64,000 bases of DNA, taken from contig CAITUP010000112.1 in NCBI GenBank assembly GCA_903895595.1, forward strand, positions 1-64,000, given 5' to 3'. The notes under the pieces are model-generated. The model did not search any database. It worked only from the letters and a program-made list of their open reading frames with translations, and was not told where the DNA came from. Made by a program: the position numbers and the translations under genes. The stretch comes from an uncultured Acetobacteraceae bacterium. Lineage in GTDB: Bacteria; Pseudomonadota; Alphaproteobacteria; Acetobacterales; Acetobacteraceae. This document shows, one piece after another, positions 18,294 through 27,299 of the stretch; within the stretch, counting starts at the first letter, position 1, and each line of letters starts with the position of its first letter.

Positions 18294-20231
18294 CTACAGC
18301 ACCGCCAATACCTCCCGACCTTCCCGCAGCGCCGCGGCGAGCCGGTCGACATCCTCCCGCAACAGCAGCCGTTCCGCGACCATGGAATCGGCCGCGGCCA
18401 GCACGCGGGAGGCCCAGGCTTCGTGCGTGCCATAGCGTTCGGCGAAGGACGGGCGCGGGTCTCCGGCAGTTGGCGTTTCCGGGAACCGCAGCACGGACCC
18501 CTGAATGGTGAACAAATCCCCCGCCGCGTAGCCGGGGATGCGCACGGCCCAGCCGGTATGGGTGGCAATCGGCGCTGTCAGCAGCGGATGCCGTAGGCCG
18601 CCTTGGCTGTTGCCGTCCGTATCCACCGCTGCCACCAGTACAGCGTAGGGGGCGCCCTCGATCGGCGGTTCCACGGAATGGTCGCGCAGGCGCAGCTCGT
18701 TCAGAACGTCGGGAAAGGTCACACCCGGCAGGCGGGGGAACGCGGCCGCGGCTTCCTCGCGCGTGACCAGCGTGCCGTCGGCGCGCGAGGGGAAGCGGCT
18801 GTCCGGGGGGGCGATGCCCTTTTCCACCCATTCCGTCAGCGCGATCAGCAGCGCCCGCATGTAGGAGCTGTAGCCCAGCGGGTTGCCCGGCAGTTCGGTG
18901 ATCTGTTTGACCGGCGGCTTGTGCACGGCGTGCTGGATGCCCGAGGCCATGAAAATCCGCACGTTGTCCGGCATCGGCACATCGTTGCCGAGCGGATCCG
19001 TGGCCACAAGGGATGCTCGGCCGACCCAGAGGTCGGAATCCGTGTCCAGATGGATGATTTTGGGCGCAACGCCGGCCGCCTCGGCACGGCGCAGGATGCC
19101 GTCGGTCTTGCCACTGATGGGGTCGTGCATCTCTGCGTATGTGAAGGGAAACTGGTCGTCGAGGAACGAATGATCCTCGTGCTGGCGCGCGTAACGGCCG
19201 GGTTGGGCAAAGGCGTAATCGATGTAGGTCCGGCGGGAGCCGCCGACGATGGGGAAGATGGCGTCGAACACCGGCCCGCCATCCGAACCCTGGTTGAAGC
19301 CCAGATGCACGAAATCGCGCAGCACCCGCCCACTTTGGGAAATGCCGAAACCGACCGTGTGCCGGATCGACCCGCCCAGCGGATTGTCCGGATGGTCGTG
19401 GCGCAGGAAATCGGTCAGATCGCGGATCGCGGCGAAGCCGATGCCCATGACCACGGGGTCGCGGGCGGGATAGACGAACTCGAAGATCGATCCGCGATCG
19501 AACTCCGGCACGCTGGGGCGGGTGATTTCCACATGACGATCGTCCACGTAGCGCCAGGACAGGCCGGGTGGCGTGGCCCGAGGGTCTTTCTCCCGCTGGC
19601 GCACGGTCAGCGTGGCCTTGGTCGGATCGCGGTCGGCCACCGGGTAGGACAGCGTGCCGATGAACTTGTCGGGCGAGACGATCTGAATGAACGCGTCGCC
19701 GGGGCCGCCGGTTTCCTCGGGGATGAATTCCTCGCGGTTGACGCCGGTGATCGGGCCATCCGGGTTGGCGGCGATGGGGAAGCGGGCATCCAAGCGGTCG
19801 GCGCCCGCGGGCACGCCGTTCTGCCAGGCGCTCCATACCACCGAGAAACCGTTCCGCATCAGGAAGCCGTTGCCGGCGTGTTCGGCGGTGACGGGGCGGT
19901 TCCCGTCGGCGCCGAGATTCAAACGCGTTAGCGCGACCTTGTTGCCGCGGTTGGGCACATCGTACATCAGCCAGCCGTTGCCCTTGGCGCTGTCGATGGG
20001 TTTCAGCAGGGAAAAGGCGGACTCGTACGCCACCATGCCGTTGGCATCGCGCGGCGCCTTCGCCAAATTCACGATGCCGGCATTCGCTGGGTGTTCGGGG
20101 TCGAGCGCGCCATGGACGGTGCCGGACAGGCATTCATAGGCGCCGACCGCACCGAAGACGGTGCCGCCGAAGACCGGTGTCAGGCGTTCCGCGATGTCAA
20201 TGCGCAGAATGCTCCCGCGTTTCGCCGCCAT
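18294..20231 (-). CDS. Alpha/beta-hydrolase-domain protein (Abhydrolase_10 type)
   Basis: A large protein of 645 residues. It has the architecture of the uncharacterised 'alpha/beta hydrolase domain' family: YECLSGTVHGALDPEHPANAGIVNL near residue 30, a nucleophile-elbow-like GFGISQSGRVLRDF around residue 300, and the later GIQHAVHKPP and DGNSQGGLRHPLL motifs. Members are thought to be esterases or peptidases without known substrates. ATG 20231 has GAGGGGA upstream; this start overlaps the zinc-ribbon gene by 35 bp. No signal peptide is evident. Confidence 0.75.
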   Translation of the reverse strand: MAAKRGSILRIDIAERLTPVFGGTVFGAVGAYECLSGTVHGALDPEHPANAGIVNLAKAPRDANGMVAYESAFSLLKPIDSAKGNGWLMYDVPNRGNKVALTRLNLGADGNRPVTAEHAGNGFLMRNGFSVVWSAWQNGVPAGADRLDARFPIAANPDGPITGVNREEFIPEETGGPGDAFIQIVSPDKFIGTLSYPVADRDPTKATLTVRQREKDPRATPPGLSWRYVDDRHVEITRPSVPEFDRGSIFEFVYPARDPVVMGIGFAAIRDLTDFLRHDHPDNPLGGSIRHTVGFGISQSGRVLRDFVHLGFNQGSDGGPVFDAIFPIVGGSRRTYIDYAFAQPGRYARQHEDHSFLDDQFPFTYAEMHDPISGKTDGILRRAEAAGVAPKIIHLDTDSDLWVGRASLVATDPLGNDVPMPDNVRIFMASGIQHAVHKPPVKQITELPGNPLGYSSYMRALLIALTEWVEKGIAPPDSRFPSRADGTLVTREEAAAAFPRLPGVTFPDVLNELRLRDHSVEPPIEGAPYAVLVAAVDTDGNSQGGLRHPLLTAPIATHTGWAVRIPGYAAGDLFTIQGSVLRFPETPTAGDPRPSFAERYGTHEAWASRVLAAADSMVAERLLLREDVDRLAAALREGREVLAVL

Positions 20232-20700
20232 GGGCTGTCCCCTCATTCTTGTTGTCTGGTTTGGGATGCGACGGATCGGCCGCCGGAGCAACCCCGAGGA
20301 CGCTAAACAGCCGCGCGCTGGGAGGCCAGGCGGCCATGACGCTGGCCCGTCCGGCGTACAGTCCTGCGGCGAATAACAGCAGCGCGGCGACGCTGCCGGC
20401 CCACGCGAGTCTTAACGCCCATGGGGATGCAGGTTTGGCGGCGGAAACGGCGGCCAGGCGGTCCATGGCTGTCGGGCCGGACGGCGGTATCGGCGGCGGC
20501 GGCGGTTCGGGGGACGGTTCCGGGGGTTCCTCGGCCGCCGCTACGGGCACGGGCTCCGGTGGCGGCGGTGCCGCTTCCTCCTGCGCTGGCAGCGGCACCC
20601 AGCGGTGCTCGCACCGAGCACACCGGGTTGGACGGCCCGGACGGAGGAGCGCGTCGGCGACGTCGTAGGCCGCGTCGCATTGGGGGCAGATTATGCGCAT
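20197..20700 (-). CDS. MJ0042-type zinc-ribbon membrane protein
   Basis: Protein of 167 residues. It opens with a zinc ribbon CPQC (C5, C8) and CARC (C27, C30) of the MJ0042 type, then a long Pro/Glu/Ala linker (~35-90), then one transmembrane segment (~96-116) followed by a short tail. In Alphaproteobacteria such proteins form a conserved cytoplasmic zinc-finger/anchor family of unknown role. It shares its 3' end with the downstream hydrolase start. Confidence 0.8.
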   Translation of the reverse strand: MRIICPQCDAAYDVADALLRPGRPTRCARCEHRWVPLPAQEEAAPPPPEPVPVAAAEEPPEPSPEPPPPPIPPSGPTAMDRLAAVSAAKPASPWALRLAWAGSVAALLLFAAGLYAGRASVMAAWPPSARLFSVLGVAPAADPSHPKPDNKNEGTAHGGETREHSAH

Positions 20701-20780
20701 CTGGGTGGGGGATAACTACCTGGGGTTGCGTTATCTTGCCGCTCGGCTTGGCTGACCGCAATCGGTTTCGTTCCCGCCCG

Positions 20781-21557
20781 TCAACTGCTGAATCGGGTGA
20801 CGCGGCCGGCGGTCATCCCGCCGTCGATGACCAGTTCCGACCCGGTCATGTGGCTGGACAGGTCGGAGCAGAGGAACAGGATGCCGTTGGCGATGTCCTC
20901 GGCCTGACCGGCTTTGCCCAGCGGGACGGTGGCGGCGGCGATCTTGTCGGGGTCGAGGGGGGCGTTGGCGCCGGGGGGGAGCTTGCCCCAGATCGGCGTG
21001 GCGATGATGCCGGGATGCACGGAATTGACCCGGATCCCGTCGTTGGCCTGGGCGCACTCCAGCGCCATGGATTTGGCGAACAGGCGCACCGCGCCCTTGG
21101 TGGCGCTGTAGCCCGCCAGACCGGCGGAACCGCGCAGACCCGCGACCGAGGACAGCATCACGATCGAGCCGCCATTCCCCGCTCGGCGCATCGCGGGGAT
21201 GCCGTATTTTACCGTCAGGAACACGCCGTCGACGTTGATGGCCATCTGGCGGCGCCAGTCCGCCAGGCTCATGTCGATGGCGGAGCCCATGATGCCGATG
21301 CCGGCGTTGGCGACAATCAGGTCGAGCCGGCCCAACTGTTCCGCCGCCGCGACAACGGTGGGCCAGCCGGCTTCGTCGGTGACGTCGTGGTGGAGATAGA
21401 TCCCGCCGACCTCGGCTGCCAGCGCTTGGCCGGCGGCGTCGTCGAGATCGGTGAGGACGAGCTTGGCGCCTTCCTTGGACAGGGCGCGCGCGGTGGCGGC
21501 GCCGATGCCGGAGGCCGCGCCCGTGATGATTCCGACCTTGTTGGCGAGTAGCGGCAT
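20781..21557 (-). CDS. Short-chain dehydrogenase/reductase (SDR)
   Basis: Classical SDR of 258 residues. The NAD(P) motif TGAASGIG is at 12-19, NAG at 84-86, catalytic Ser136/137, and YSATK with Tyr150 and Lys154. Asp37 and Asp39 after the second strand (LTDLDD) suggest NAD preference. The substrate is unknown. It is the first gene of a minus-strand run with the zinc-ribbon and hydrolase genes, but an 80-bp gap separates it from the next. Confidence 0.93.
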   Translation of the reverse strand: MPLLANKVGIITGAASGIGAATARALSKEGAKLVLTDLDDAAGQALAAEVGGIYLHHDVTDEAGWPTVVAAAEQLGRLDLIVANAGIGIMGSAIDMSLADWRRQMAINVDGVFLTVKYGIPAMRRAGNGGSIVMLSSVAGLRGSAGLAGYSATKGAVRLFAKSMALECAQANDGIRVNSVHPGIIATPIWGKLPPGANAPLDPDKIAAATVPLGKAGQAEDIANGILFLCSDLSSHMTGSELVIDGGMTAGRVTRFSS

Positions 21558-21887
21558 GGTTGGGGTTCCCTGTTTTGAGGCGTTATTCGACCAAGCGGTG
21601 GGGTGGATGGCAAGGTTCGGGTGGGCTACTGGATGGGCCGAACCGGACGACAGACCGCGTTTTTCACCACCAAGGCGACGAAGAACCGCGAAGGATGCAC
21701 GAAGGGGCTCGGACGATATCGCCCTTCAGGGCAGCCGGTTGGATCGTCGGAATAATCTACGATTTCGGGGATTGATTCTGGAAGGATGAACAGCGGCTTT
21801 ATGCATTCTTTGCGGTGCTTGGTGTCCTTCGTGGTGAAAACGCGGTCTTTCCACCGGTCGGGCCTTGCCATTCAGCGCAACGAACCC
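21558..21887. other. Non-coding gap holding a long inverted repeat
   Basis: No gene is supported. Frames through this gap, including one giving the peptide FTTKDTKHRKE, are translations of a dispersed repeat. The gap also must contain the SDR promoter, which I cannot place. Confidence 0.6.
21650..21852. repeat. MITE-like imperfect inverted repeat
   Basis: Arms of about 55 bp at 21650-21705 and 21799-21852 match as inverted complements with scattered mismatches (shared core AGACCGCGTTTTCACCAC then AAGGA..CCAAG). The interior has its own short palindrome GCCCTTCAGGGC (21721-21732). The TTTTCACCACNAAGG core is a widespread intergenic repeat type in bacteria. No transposase is nearby. Confidence 0.6.
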
Positions 21888-22310
21888 TCAAATCCCGTCC
21901 AGCTTGAACGCCGCGTCCAGTACCACCAGCCGGCGCTTGAACAGCCACGCCCCGTCCACCCGAGCCAGGGTGCAGTCGTAACGGCCGGGGGGACCCATGC
22001 GGGACGCGCCGTCGCGGGTGACGATGTTCACCAGATAGCAGGTCGCGTGGGCAATATCGCCGTCGACGGTGATCGCGAAATTGGTCAGGACATGGCGCAG
22101 TTGAGCGCCGCTCGCGTGAAATCGCGAAAATTGTTCCGCGAAGGCTCGGATTTCGGCGGTGCCGGTCTTGACGCCCACGACGGGGCTTTCCATCGAGGCG
22201 TCGGGGGTGAAGCAGGACACCACGCCGTCCGCATCCCCGTTGTCCAGCGCGGTGGCGTAACGGATGAACAGGTCCTGGACGGCGAAACGGTCTTCGAGCG
22301 AGACGGCCAT
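21888..22310 (-). CDS. NTF2/SnoaL-like protein
   Basis: Protein of 140 residues with the SnoaL_4-like pattern: LEDRFAVQDLFIRYATALDNGDADGVVSCFTPDA at the start, a central strand with FHASGAQLRHVLTN, and a C-terminal GRYDCTLARVDGAWLFKRRLVVLD. The start ATG 22310 is 1 bp after the NUDIX stop, so the two are translationally linked. These domains bind or isomerise small molecules; the role in an ABC-transporter operon is unclear. Confidence 0.8.
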   Translation of the reverse strand: MAVSLEDRFAVQDLFIRYATALDNGDADGVVSCFTPDASMESPVVGVKTGTAEIRAFAEQFSRFHASGAQLRHVLTNFAITVDGDIAHATCYLVNIVTRDGASRMGPPGRYDCTLARVDGAWLFKRRLVVLDAAFKLDGI

Positions 22311-22311
22311 T

Positions 22312-22743
22312 TTATCCCACCAATCCGCGGGCGATGCCGATGATCCGGTGCGCCTCGCTCCAGAGGTTATACGGCCCCAAGCGGTCCATGTGTGCCCATT
22401 CGACGTGGGAGACGTCGGAGCCCGCCACGGCCTCCCCGCCTTCCCAGCGAGCGGCGAAGTCCAGGATCGTGTAATGGAAGCGAACACGGCCGTCGTGGTC
22501 GCGGCGGATTGTGTCGACGTGCGCGCAGAAATGCAGGGCGCCGACGGTCAGGCCGGTTTCCTCGTGCAGTTCGCGGCGGGCCGCGTCCTCGCAGGTTTCG
22601 CCGACGTCCTGGGCGCCGCCGGGCAGGGTCCAACTGCCGACGTTCGGCGGTTTGCCGCGGCGGCACAGCAAAACCTCATCGCCGCGGATCACCACGATGC
22701 CGATGCCGACGAAGGGCCTGGTCGGGTATTCCCGGTCGGTCAC
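22312..22743 (-). CDS. NUDIX hydrolase
   Basis: NUDIX enzyme of 143 residues with a complete Nudix box at residues 43-65 (G, then E49, REL at 57-59, EE at 61-62, G64). It hydrolyses a nucleoside-diphosphate-linked substrate, which cannot be specified. The start is GTG at 22743, overlapping the DUF4340 stop (GTGA). It ends 1 bp before the NTF2-like gene. It belongs by spacing to the Gld-type ABC operon. Confidence 0.9.
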   Translation of the reverse strand: MTDREYPTRPFVGIGIVVIRGDEVLLCRRGKPPNVGSWTLPGGAQDVGETCEDAARRELHEETGLTVGALHFCAHVDTIRRDHDGRVRFHYTILDFAARWEGGEAVAGSDVSHVEWAHMDRLGPYNLWSEAHRIIGIARGLVG

Positions 22744-23780
22744 GGCTTGGCGGCCGGGGCGGGCGGTTCGGCGGGTTTTTCCGCCGCCTTAAGATCGTCG
22801 ATTTCGGGCACCAGCGCCTTCTCCTTCCAGGAACCGAGTTGATACAACCACCCGGAGACGCGTTTGGACAGGGTGGCGCCCTCGGCTTCGGCCTTGTCGG
22901 TGCCGGTGGCGGTCATGCCGACCCAGATATCCTTGTCGGCCTTGAACACCGTCGCGGTCAGGATCAGTCCATCGGACGTGGTGAAGACGGCCGTGCCGAC
23001 GGTGGCGCCGATGGGATCGGAGGCGGGGCGGACGTCCTGGAACGTGAGCAGTTCGAATGCTCGGCCGATATCCTCCAGCTTGTAGTCTTCCAGCTTGGGA
23101 TGCTCGGCGGGGTCCTTCAGCACCAGTTTGTCGCCCTCGCGTCCGAACACCAGCTTTTTGTCGCCGTGGGTGATGGTCACGGAGGCAATGCGTCCGTGCT
23201 CGATATTGGCGATATCGCGATCGAACCATTGGGCCGGATCGTGGTCGGCGTGCAAAGCGCCTTCGGCCAGCCAGGATTGGGCTTCGGTGGGGCGGCGAAC
23301 GTAGAGTTCCTCCTCCACCTTGCCCTGGGTGCGCTGGCGGCCGTGGCCGACGATCAGTTCGACAATGGGTTTGCCAGCGGCGTCGAGGACCCGCAGCAGG
23401 CTGCCGGTCGCATCGGCTTTGGCTGGGTCTTCCACGCCGAGCCGAGCGTATTTTTCGGGATCGGTGGTGCGGGCTTCGGTCAGGCGCAGTTCGGTCAGCG
23501 CGGTCAGCATCTGGTGCATTTTGCTGTCCTGGACGGGGTAACCGCCGCGATCCACCAATCCCCAGCGGCCGTCCTTCAAGGTGATCGCGGTGACCTTGTT
23601 CTGACGGGCGATCTCGACGCGGGCGGCGTCCTTCAGCTTGGGCGTCAGGCCGGGGAACATCGGCTGGCCAGCCTCGACGGTCTTCTGGCCTGCGGGCGCG
23701 TTGCCGCCGGCGACATACCAGCCGCCACCCAGCGCGGCGATTCCCAGGACGATCAGGATAAGAAGCGTGCGGATGGTCAT
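22740..23780 (-). CDS. DUF4340-domain protein, accessory to Gld-type ABC system
   Basis: A protein of 346 residues with an N-terminal membrane anchor (LLILIVLGIAALGGGWYVA) and a long extracytoplasmic DUF4340 region with repeated beta motifs (VTAITLKDGRWGLVDRGGYPV; IASVTITHGDKKLVFGREGDK). DUF4340 genes commonly sit next to GldA/F/G-like transporters. It overlaps the GldG-like gene by 4 bp and the NUDIX gene by 4 bp, so all are one operon. Confidence 0.85.
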   Translation of the reverse strand: MTIRTLLILIVLGIAALGGGWYVAGGNAPAGQKTVEAGQPMFPGLTPKLKDAARVEIARQNKVTAITLKDGRWGLVDRGGYPVQDSKMHQMLTALTELRLTEARTTDPEKYARLGVEDPAKADATGSLLRVLDAAGKPIVELIVGHGRQRTQGKVEEELYVRRPTEAQSWLAEGALHADHDPAQWFDRDIANIEHGRIASVTITHGDKKLVFGREGDKLVLKDPAEHPKLEDYKLEDIGRAFELLTFQDVRPASDPIGATVGTAVFTTSDGLILTATVFKADKDIWVGMTATGTDKAEAEGATLSKRVSGWLYQLGSWKEKALVPEIDDLKAAEKPAEPPAPAAKP

Positions 23781-25687
23781 GCCCGAGCCCTCGCGCGGCG
23801 GGTGCGCTGGATCAGCGCGATGACGATAGCCAGGAGCGTCAGCAGTGCCGGCATCAGGACGATGTTCAGCACGCGCAGCGTGGTCTCCAGCCGGGAGATG
23901 TCGCGGTTCAGCTCCAGTTGCACCGCGCGCAGTTTCTGCCGGGTCTGGACGATATCGGCGCGCGCGGCGTCGATGGCGGCACGCTGTTCGGGCGTGACCA
24001 CGGCCTCGGTCTTCGCCTTGGGATCGGCGGACTCGCCCCCGGCACGCAGGGTGCGTAGCTGCTTTTCGGTTTCCTCCAGATGCTTCTGAAGGGTCTGTTC
24101 GGTTTGGCGATAGGCGGCCTCGGCGTCGCTGCGCATTTGGGCGATGGCCGCGAAAGGCCGGCTGGTTTCGCCGCGGGATCGCAGGCCGATCAGCGCGTCG
24201 CCGCCGGCGAGGGTGCCGACCAGATTGGCGATGAAGGGACCGTTGTCGGCGAAGGGGGTGGCGGTCGGCTGGCCGAAGAAATCGGCGATCCGCACCCAGT
24301 AGCGATCCGCCAGAATGTCGGAATCGGCGATCACGACCATGTTGGCGGGGCCGTCGGTCGCGGCTTTATGGTCGGGAAAACTATCCGGCCGTTTCTGGTC
24401 CTTGGCCAGTTCGGGCGGACCTGTGAAGGCGGATTTCAGAACGCCGCGGACGCGGGCGGCGACCACGCGCTGCTGTCCGTCCGGCTTGAAGCTGGCCAGC
24501 AGTTTGGACGGGTCGGGCGTGCGCAGTTGTTCGGCCGGGATCAGCGCCGAACGCGGGCTGGAGGTCAGCAGCGGGGTGAACTCGATAGTCGCGCCGTCGG
24601 CCTTGGAGATCGCGCCGGGGGAGGCAACGGTGACGGTCTTGAGGTCGGCGGTCGCGGGGTCGTTGCGGTTCAGCCCGTCGCGGATGGTGAACCACGCCAC
24701 GTAGCTGACTGCCTGCACCCGGTCGTCGGCATTCGCGCGCACGCGCCAGGCGCCGGTCAGGTCGCCGACGGCCTGCGTCGTGTCGAAGGCGATGCCCCAG
24801 GCGTCGAACAGCTTCTTCAGGTCGGAATGCGCATCCGTGGTCGGCATGCCCGTGGGGTTCGGCATGCTGGCGGCGGACTCGCTCCAGGGATCGACCATCG
24901 CCATCAGGCGGCCGCCGCGCATAACGAACTGGTCGATGGCATAGAGCGTGGCGTCGGACAGGTTCTGCGCCTGTGCGACCAGCAGCACTTGGATGTCGGG
25001 GTCGATGACCTGCGCATCCACCGGCACGGTCTTCACCGTGTTGGTCTGGCGCAGCAGCACCGCCGAGGCATAGGGCTGCCCTGCGGGCCCCTGGCCGCGC
25101 GACATCATCATGGCGCGTTGATCGCCCTCCAGCGGCAAGGACGACATCGCACCGACGACGGTGCGCTTCGGGTTCGACAGCTCGTAGATCAGCTTGGTCA
25201 GGTCGAATTCCAGGAAACGCTCCCGCTCCGCCTGGAAGAAGGGGATGGTGCGTTCGTCGTCCTCGAGGTTGGAGGCCGAGAGGCCGAACCAGACCTGTTC
25301 GCCGCCCTGATCCAGCGGCACGCCTTGCAGCCCGTAGGCCATCGCTTTGTCTTCGGTGTCGCTGTACGGTTCGGGGTCGTAAAACTCGACCTTCACCTTG
25401 CCGCCGGACAACGATGCGTAGTTACGCAGCATTTCCCGGACATGGTCGGCGTAGGTGCCGTAGGACGAAACGGCGGCGCCGAGCTTGCGCGAGTAAAAGA
25501 GGCGGAGGGTGACGGGTTCCTTGAGGCCGGTAACGACCTGCTTGGTGCCGGGCGACAGGGTGTAGAGGTGCGATTGGGTCAGGTCCGCCTGCACGCCGGA
25601 TAGGCCGGCGTCGGCGAACAAATTGATACCGATGGCGATGGCAGCAGCCGCGACCACGCCGATGATGGAAAACCACAGACGGCGCAT
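23777..25687 (-). CDS. GldG-like ABC transporter auxiliary protein
   Basis: A 636-residue protein. An N-terminal transmembrane helix (IIGVVAAAAIAIGINLF) precedes a large periplasmic GldG/IFT52-like domain (TKQVVTGLKEPVTLRLFYSRKL; KVKVEFYDPEPYSDTEDKAM). Near residues 530-590 a Gln/Glu/Arg-rich coiled coil appears, and a C-terminal TM segment (VLMPALLTLLAIVIALI) ends it. The GldG family is named from gliding bacteria but is widespread in non-gliders, where the cargo is unknown. It lies 3 bp after the permease gene. Confidence 0.88.
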   Translation of the reverse strand: MRRLWFSIIGVVAAAAIAIGINLFADAGLSGVQADLTQSHLYTLSPGTKQVVTGLKEPVTLRLFYSRKLGAAVSSYGTYADHVREMLRNYASLSGGKVKVEFYDPEPYSDTEDKAMAYGLQGVPLDQGGEQVWFGLSASNLEDDERTIPFFQAERERFLEFDLTKLIYELSNPKRTVVGAMSSLPLEGDQRAMMMSRGQGPAGQPYASAVLLRQTNTVKTVPVDAQVIDPDIQVLLVAQAQNLSDATLYAIDQFVMRGGRLMAMVDPWSESAASMPNPTGMPTTDAHSDLKKLFDAWGIAFDTTQAVGDLTGAWRVRANADDRVQAVSYVAWFTIRDGLNRNDPATADLKTVTVASPGAISKADGATIEFTPLLTSSPRSALIPAEQLRTPDPSKLLASFKPDGQQRVVAARVRGVLKSAFTGPPELAKDQKRPDSFPDHKAATDGPANMVVIADSDILADRYWVRIADFFGQPTATPFADNGPFIANLVGTLAGGDALIGLRSRGETSRPFAAIAQMRSDAEAAYRQTEQTLQKHLEETEKQLRTLRAGGESADPKAKTEAVVTPEQRAAIDAARADIVQTRQKLRAVQLELNRDISRLETTLRVLNIVLMPALLTLLAIVIALIQRTRRARARA

Positions 25688-25690
25688 GGG

Positions 25691-26422
25691 TCAGTCCGCC
25701 TTCCGTTGATCGACCAGCACGGTGTTCACGAACAGCCAGAACCCGATGAAGGTCGCGAAGTAGACGATATCGCGGGCCGAGACGACGCCGCGGGTGAAGT
25801 TTTGGAAGCGGTCGAGCACGGCCATGCGGCGCGCGACCTCCGCCAGGACGGGGGTGTTCTTCGACAGGAACTCGGTCACCACCGTGTAGGACGCGACGGT
25901 GAAGACGAAGCAGATCGCGACCGCCAGGACGAAGGCGATGACCTGATTGCGCGTCGCCGCCGACATCGCGGAACCGACCGACAGGAAGGCGCCGGCCACC
26001 AGCATGGAGCCGACATAGCCGGAGGCGATGACGCCGTTATCCGGGTTGCCCAGATAGTTGACCGTCAGCACGAAGGGGAAGGTCAGGACCAAAGCGGCGC
26101 CGCAGAACAGCCAGGCGGCGACGAACTTGCCGAGCACCGCCTGCGTCTGGGTGATGGGCAAAGTTAGGAGCAGCTCGATGGTGCCGAGACGCCGCTCCTC
26201 CGCCCACAGGCGCATGGTGATCGCGGGGATCAGGAGCAAAAACACCCAGGGGATGAAGGTGAAGAAGGCGCTGAGGTCGGCCTGATCGCGTTCGAAGAAG
26301 TTGCCGAGGTTGAAGGTCAGCGTGCCTTGCAGCGCCAGGAAGATGACGATGAAGACGGTGGCGACGGGGGTGGCGAAATAGGCCGCCAGTTCCCGGTCGG
26401 CGATGGTGACGATGTTGCGCAT
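25691..26422 (-). CDS. ABC-2 type permease, GldF-like
   Basis: Integral membrane protein of 243 residues with about six helices. The first strand NIVTIADRELAAYFATPVATVFIVIF and the ERRLGTIELLLTLPITQTQAVLGKFVAAWLF loop are characteristic of ABC-2/GldF permeases. It lies 2 bp downstream of the ATPase gene, completing an ABC unit with the GldG-like protein. Confidence 0.9.
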   Translation of the reverse strand: MRNIVTIADRELAAYFATPVATVFIVIFLALQGTLTFNLGNFFERDQADLSAFFTFIPWVFLLLIPAITMRLWAEERRLGTIELLLTLPITQTQAVLGKFVAAWLFCGAALVLTFPFVLTVNYLGNPDNGVIASGYVGSMLVAGAFLSVGSAMSAATRNQVIAFVLAVAICFVFTVASYTVVTEFLSKNTPVLAEVARRMAVLDRFQNFTRGVVSARDIVYFATFIGFWLFVNTVLVDQRKAD

Positions 26423-26424
26423 GG

Positions 26425-27177
26425 TCAGGCAGCGTCCCTTTGCGGCAGCGTCAAAAGGCGGAAGACGTCGTCGAGCTTGCCGGAGGGATGGCGTTGCTCC
26501 AGTTCGGCCGGCGTCGCGTCGGCGACAATCCGCCCGTTGGCGATCACGATGGCGCGCGTGCAGACGGCGTCCACTTCTTCCAGGATATGAGTCGAGATCA
26601 CGATGGCCTTGTTCGGCGCCATCTGCTGGATCAGCGCGCGGACCTCATGCTTTTGGTTGGGGTCGAGGCCGTCGGTCGGCTCGTCCAGCACCAGGACGGG
26701 TGGATCGTGCAGCAGCGCCTGGGCGAGGCCGACGCGGCGCTTGAAGCCTTTCGATAATGTTTCCACCGGTTGCAGGCGAACGCCTTGCAGGCCCGTCAGA
26801 CCGATGGCGTGGGCAACGCGGTCGGATAGCTCCGACCCGCTGTAGCCGCGAATTTTGGCGCAGAATTTTAGGAACCCGGCGACGGACATTTCGGGGTAGG
26901 TGGGCGCGCCTTCGGGCAGGAAGCCGAGTGCGCGGCGGGCGGCGACGGCATTCGTCCGCACGTCGTGGCCGAGAATGCTGGCGGTGCCGGCGGTGGGGAT
27001 CATGAAGCCGGCGAGCATGCGCATGGTGGTGGATTTGCCGGCGCCGTTGGGGCCGAGGAAGCCCAGGACCTCTCCCTTCGCGACGGTGAAGGACACGTTG
27101 TCGACGGCCGTGAACGACCCGAAGCGCTTGGTCAGGTTCCGAATCTCGATCAGTGTTGGTCGCTGTTCGGCAGTCAT
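26425..27177 (-). CDS. ABC transporter ATP-binding protein, GldA-like
   Basis: Nucleotide-binding subunit of 250 residues. Walker A GPNGAGKST is at 42-50, the signature-like LSKGFKRRVGLAQALL and Walker B VLVLDEPTDGLDP follow, and the H-loop is in STHILEEVDA. ATG 27177, with GGAGGAG upstream, was chosen over a longer form. First gene of a six-gene operon: ATPase, permease, GldG-like, DUF4340, NUDIX, NTF2-like. Confidence 0.93.
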   Translation of the reverse strand: MTAEQRPTLIEIRNLTKRFGSFTAVDNVSFTVAKGEVLGFLGPNGAGKSTTMRMLAGFMIPTAGTASILGHDVRTNAVAARRALGFLPEGAPTYPEMSVAGFLKFCAKIRGYSGSELSDRVAHAIGLTGLQGVRLQPVETLSKGFKRRVGLAQALLHDPPVLVLDEPTDGLDPNQKHEVRALIQQMAPNKAIVISTHILEEVDAVCTRAIVIANGRIVADATPAELEQRHPSGKLDDVFRLLTLPQRDAA

Positions 27178-27299
27178 GCTGCGCTCCTCCACCGCTGTTT
27201 TGTCCGGTGCGCGGGCATAACCGAAATGGCGGGCAATGCAAGCGGGTTGGGGCGGCGGGTGAACGAGGTTTAATGCGGACGTAAGGTGGATGGGACCGC

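Noticed and set aside
21626-21871. 81-codon minus frame with FTTKDTKHRKE
   Set aside because: It translates an inverted repeat of a widespread type; not a gene.
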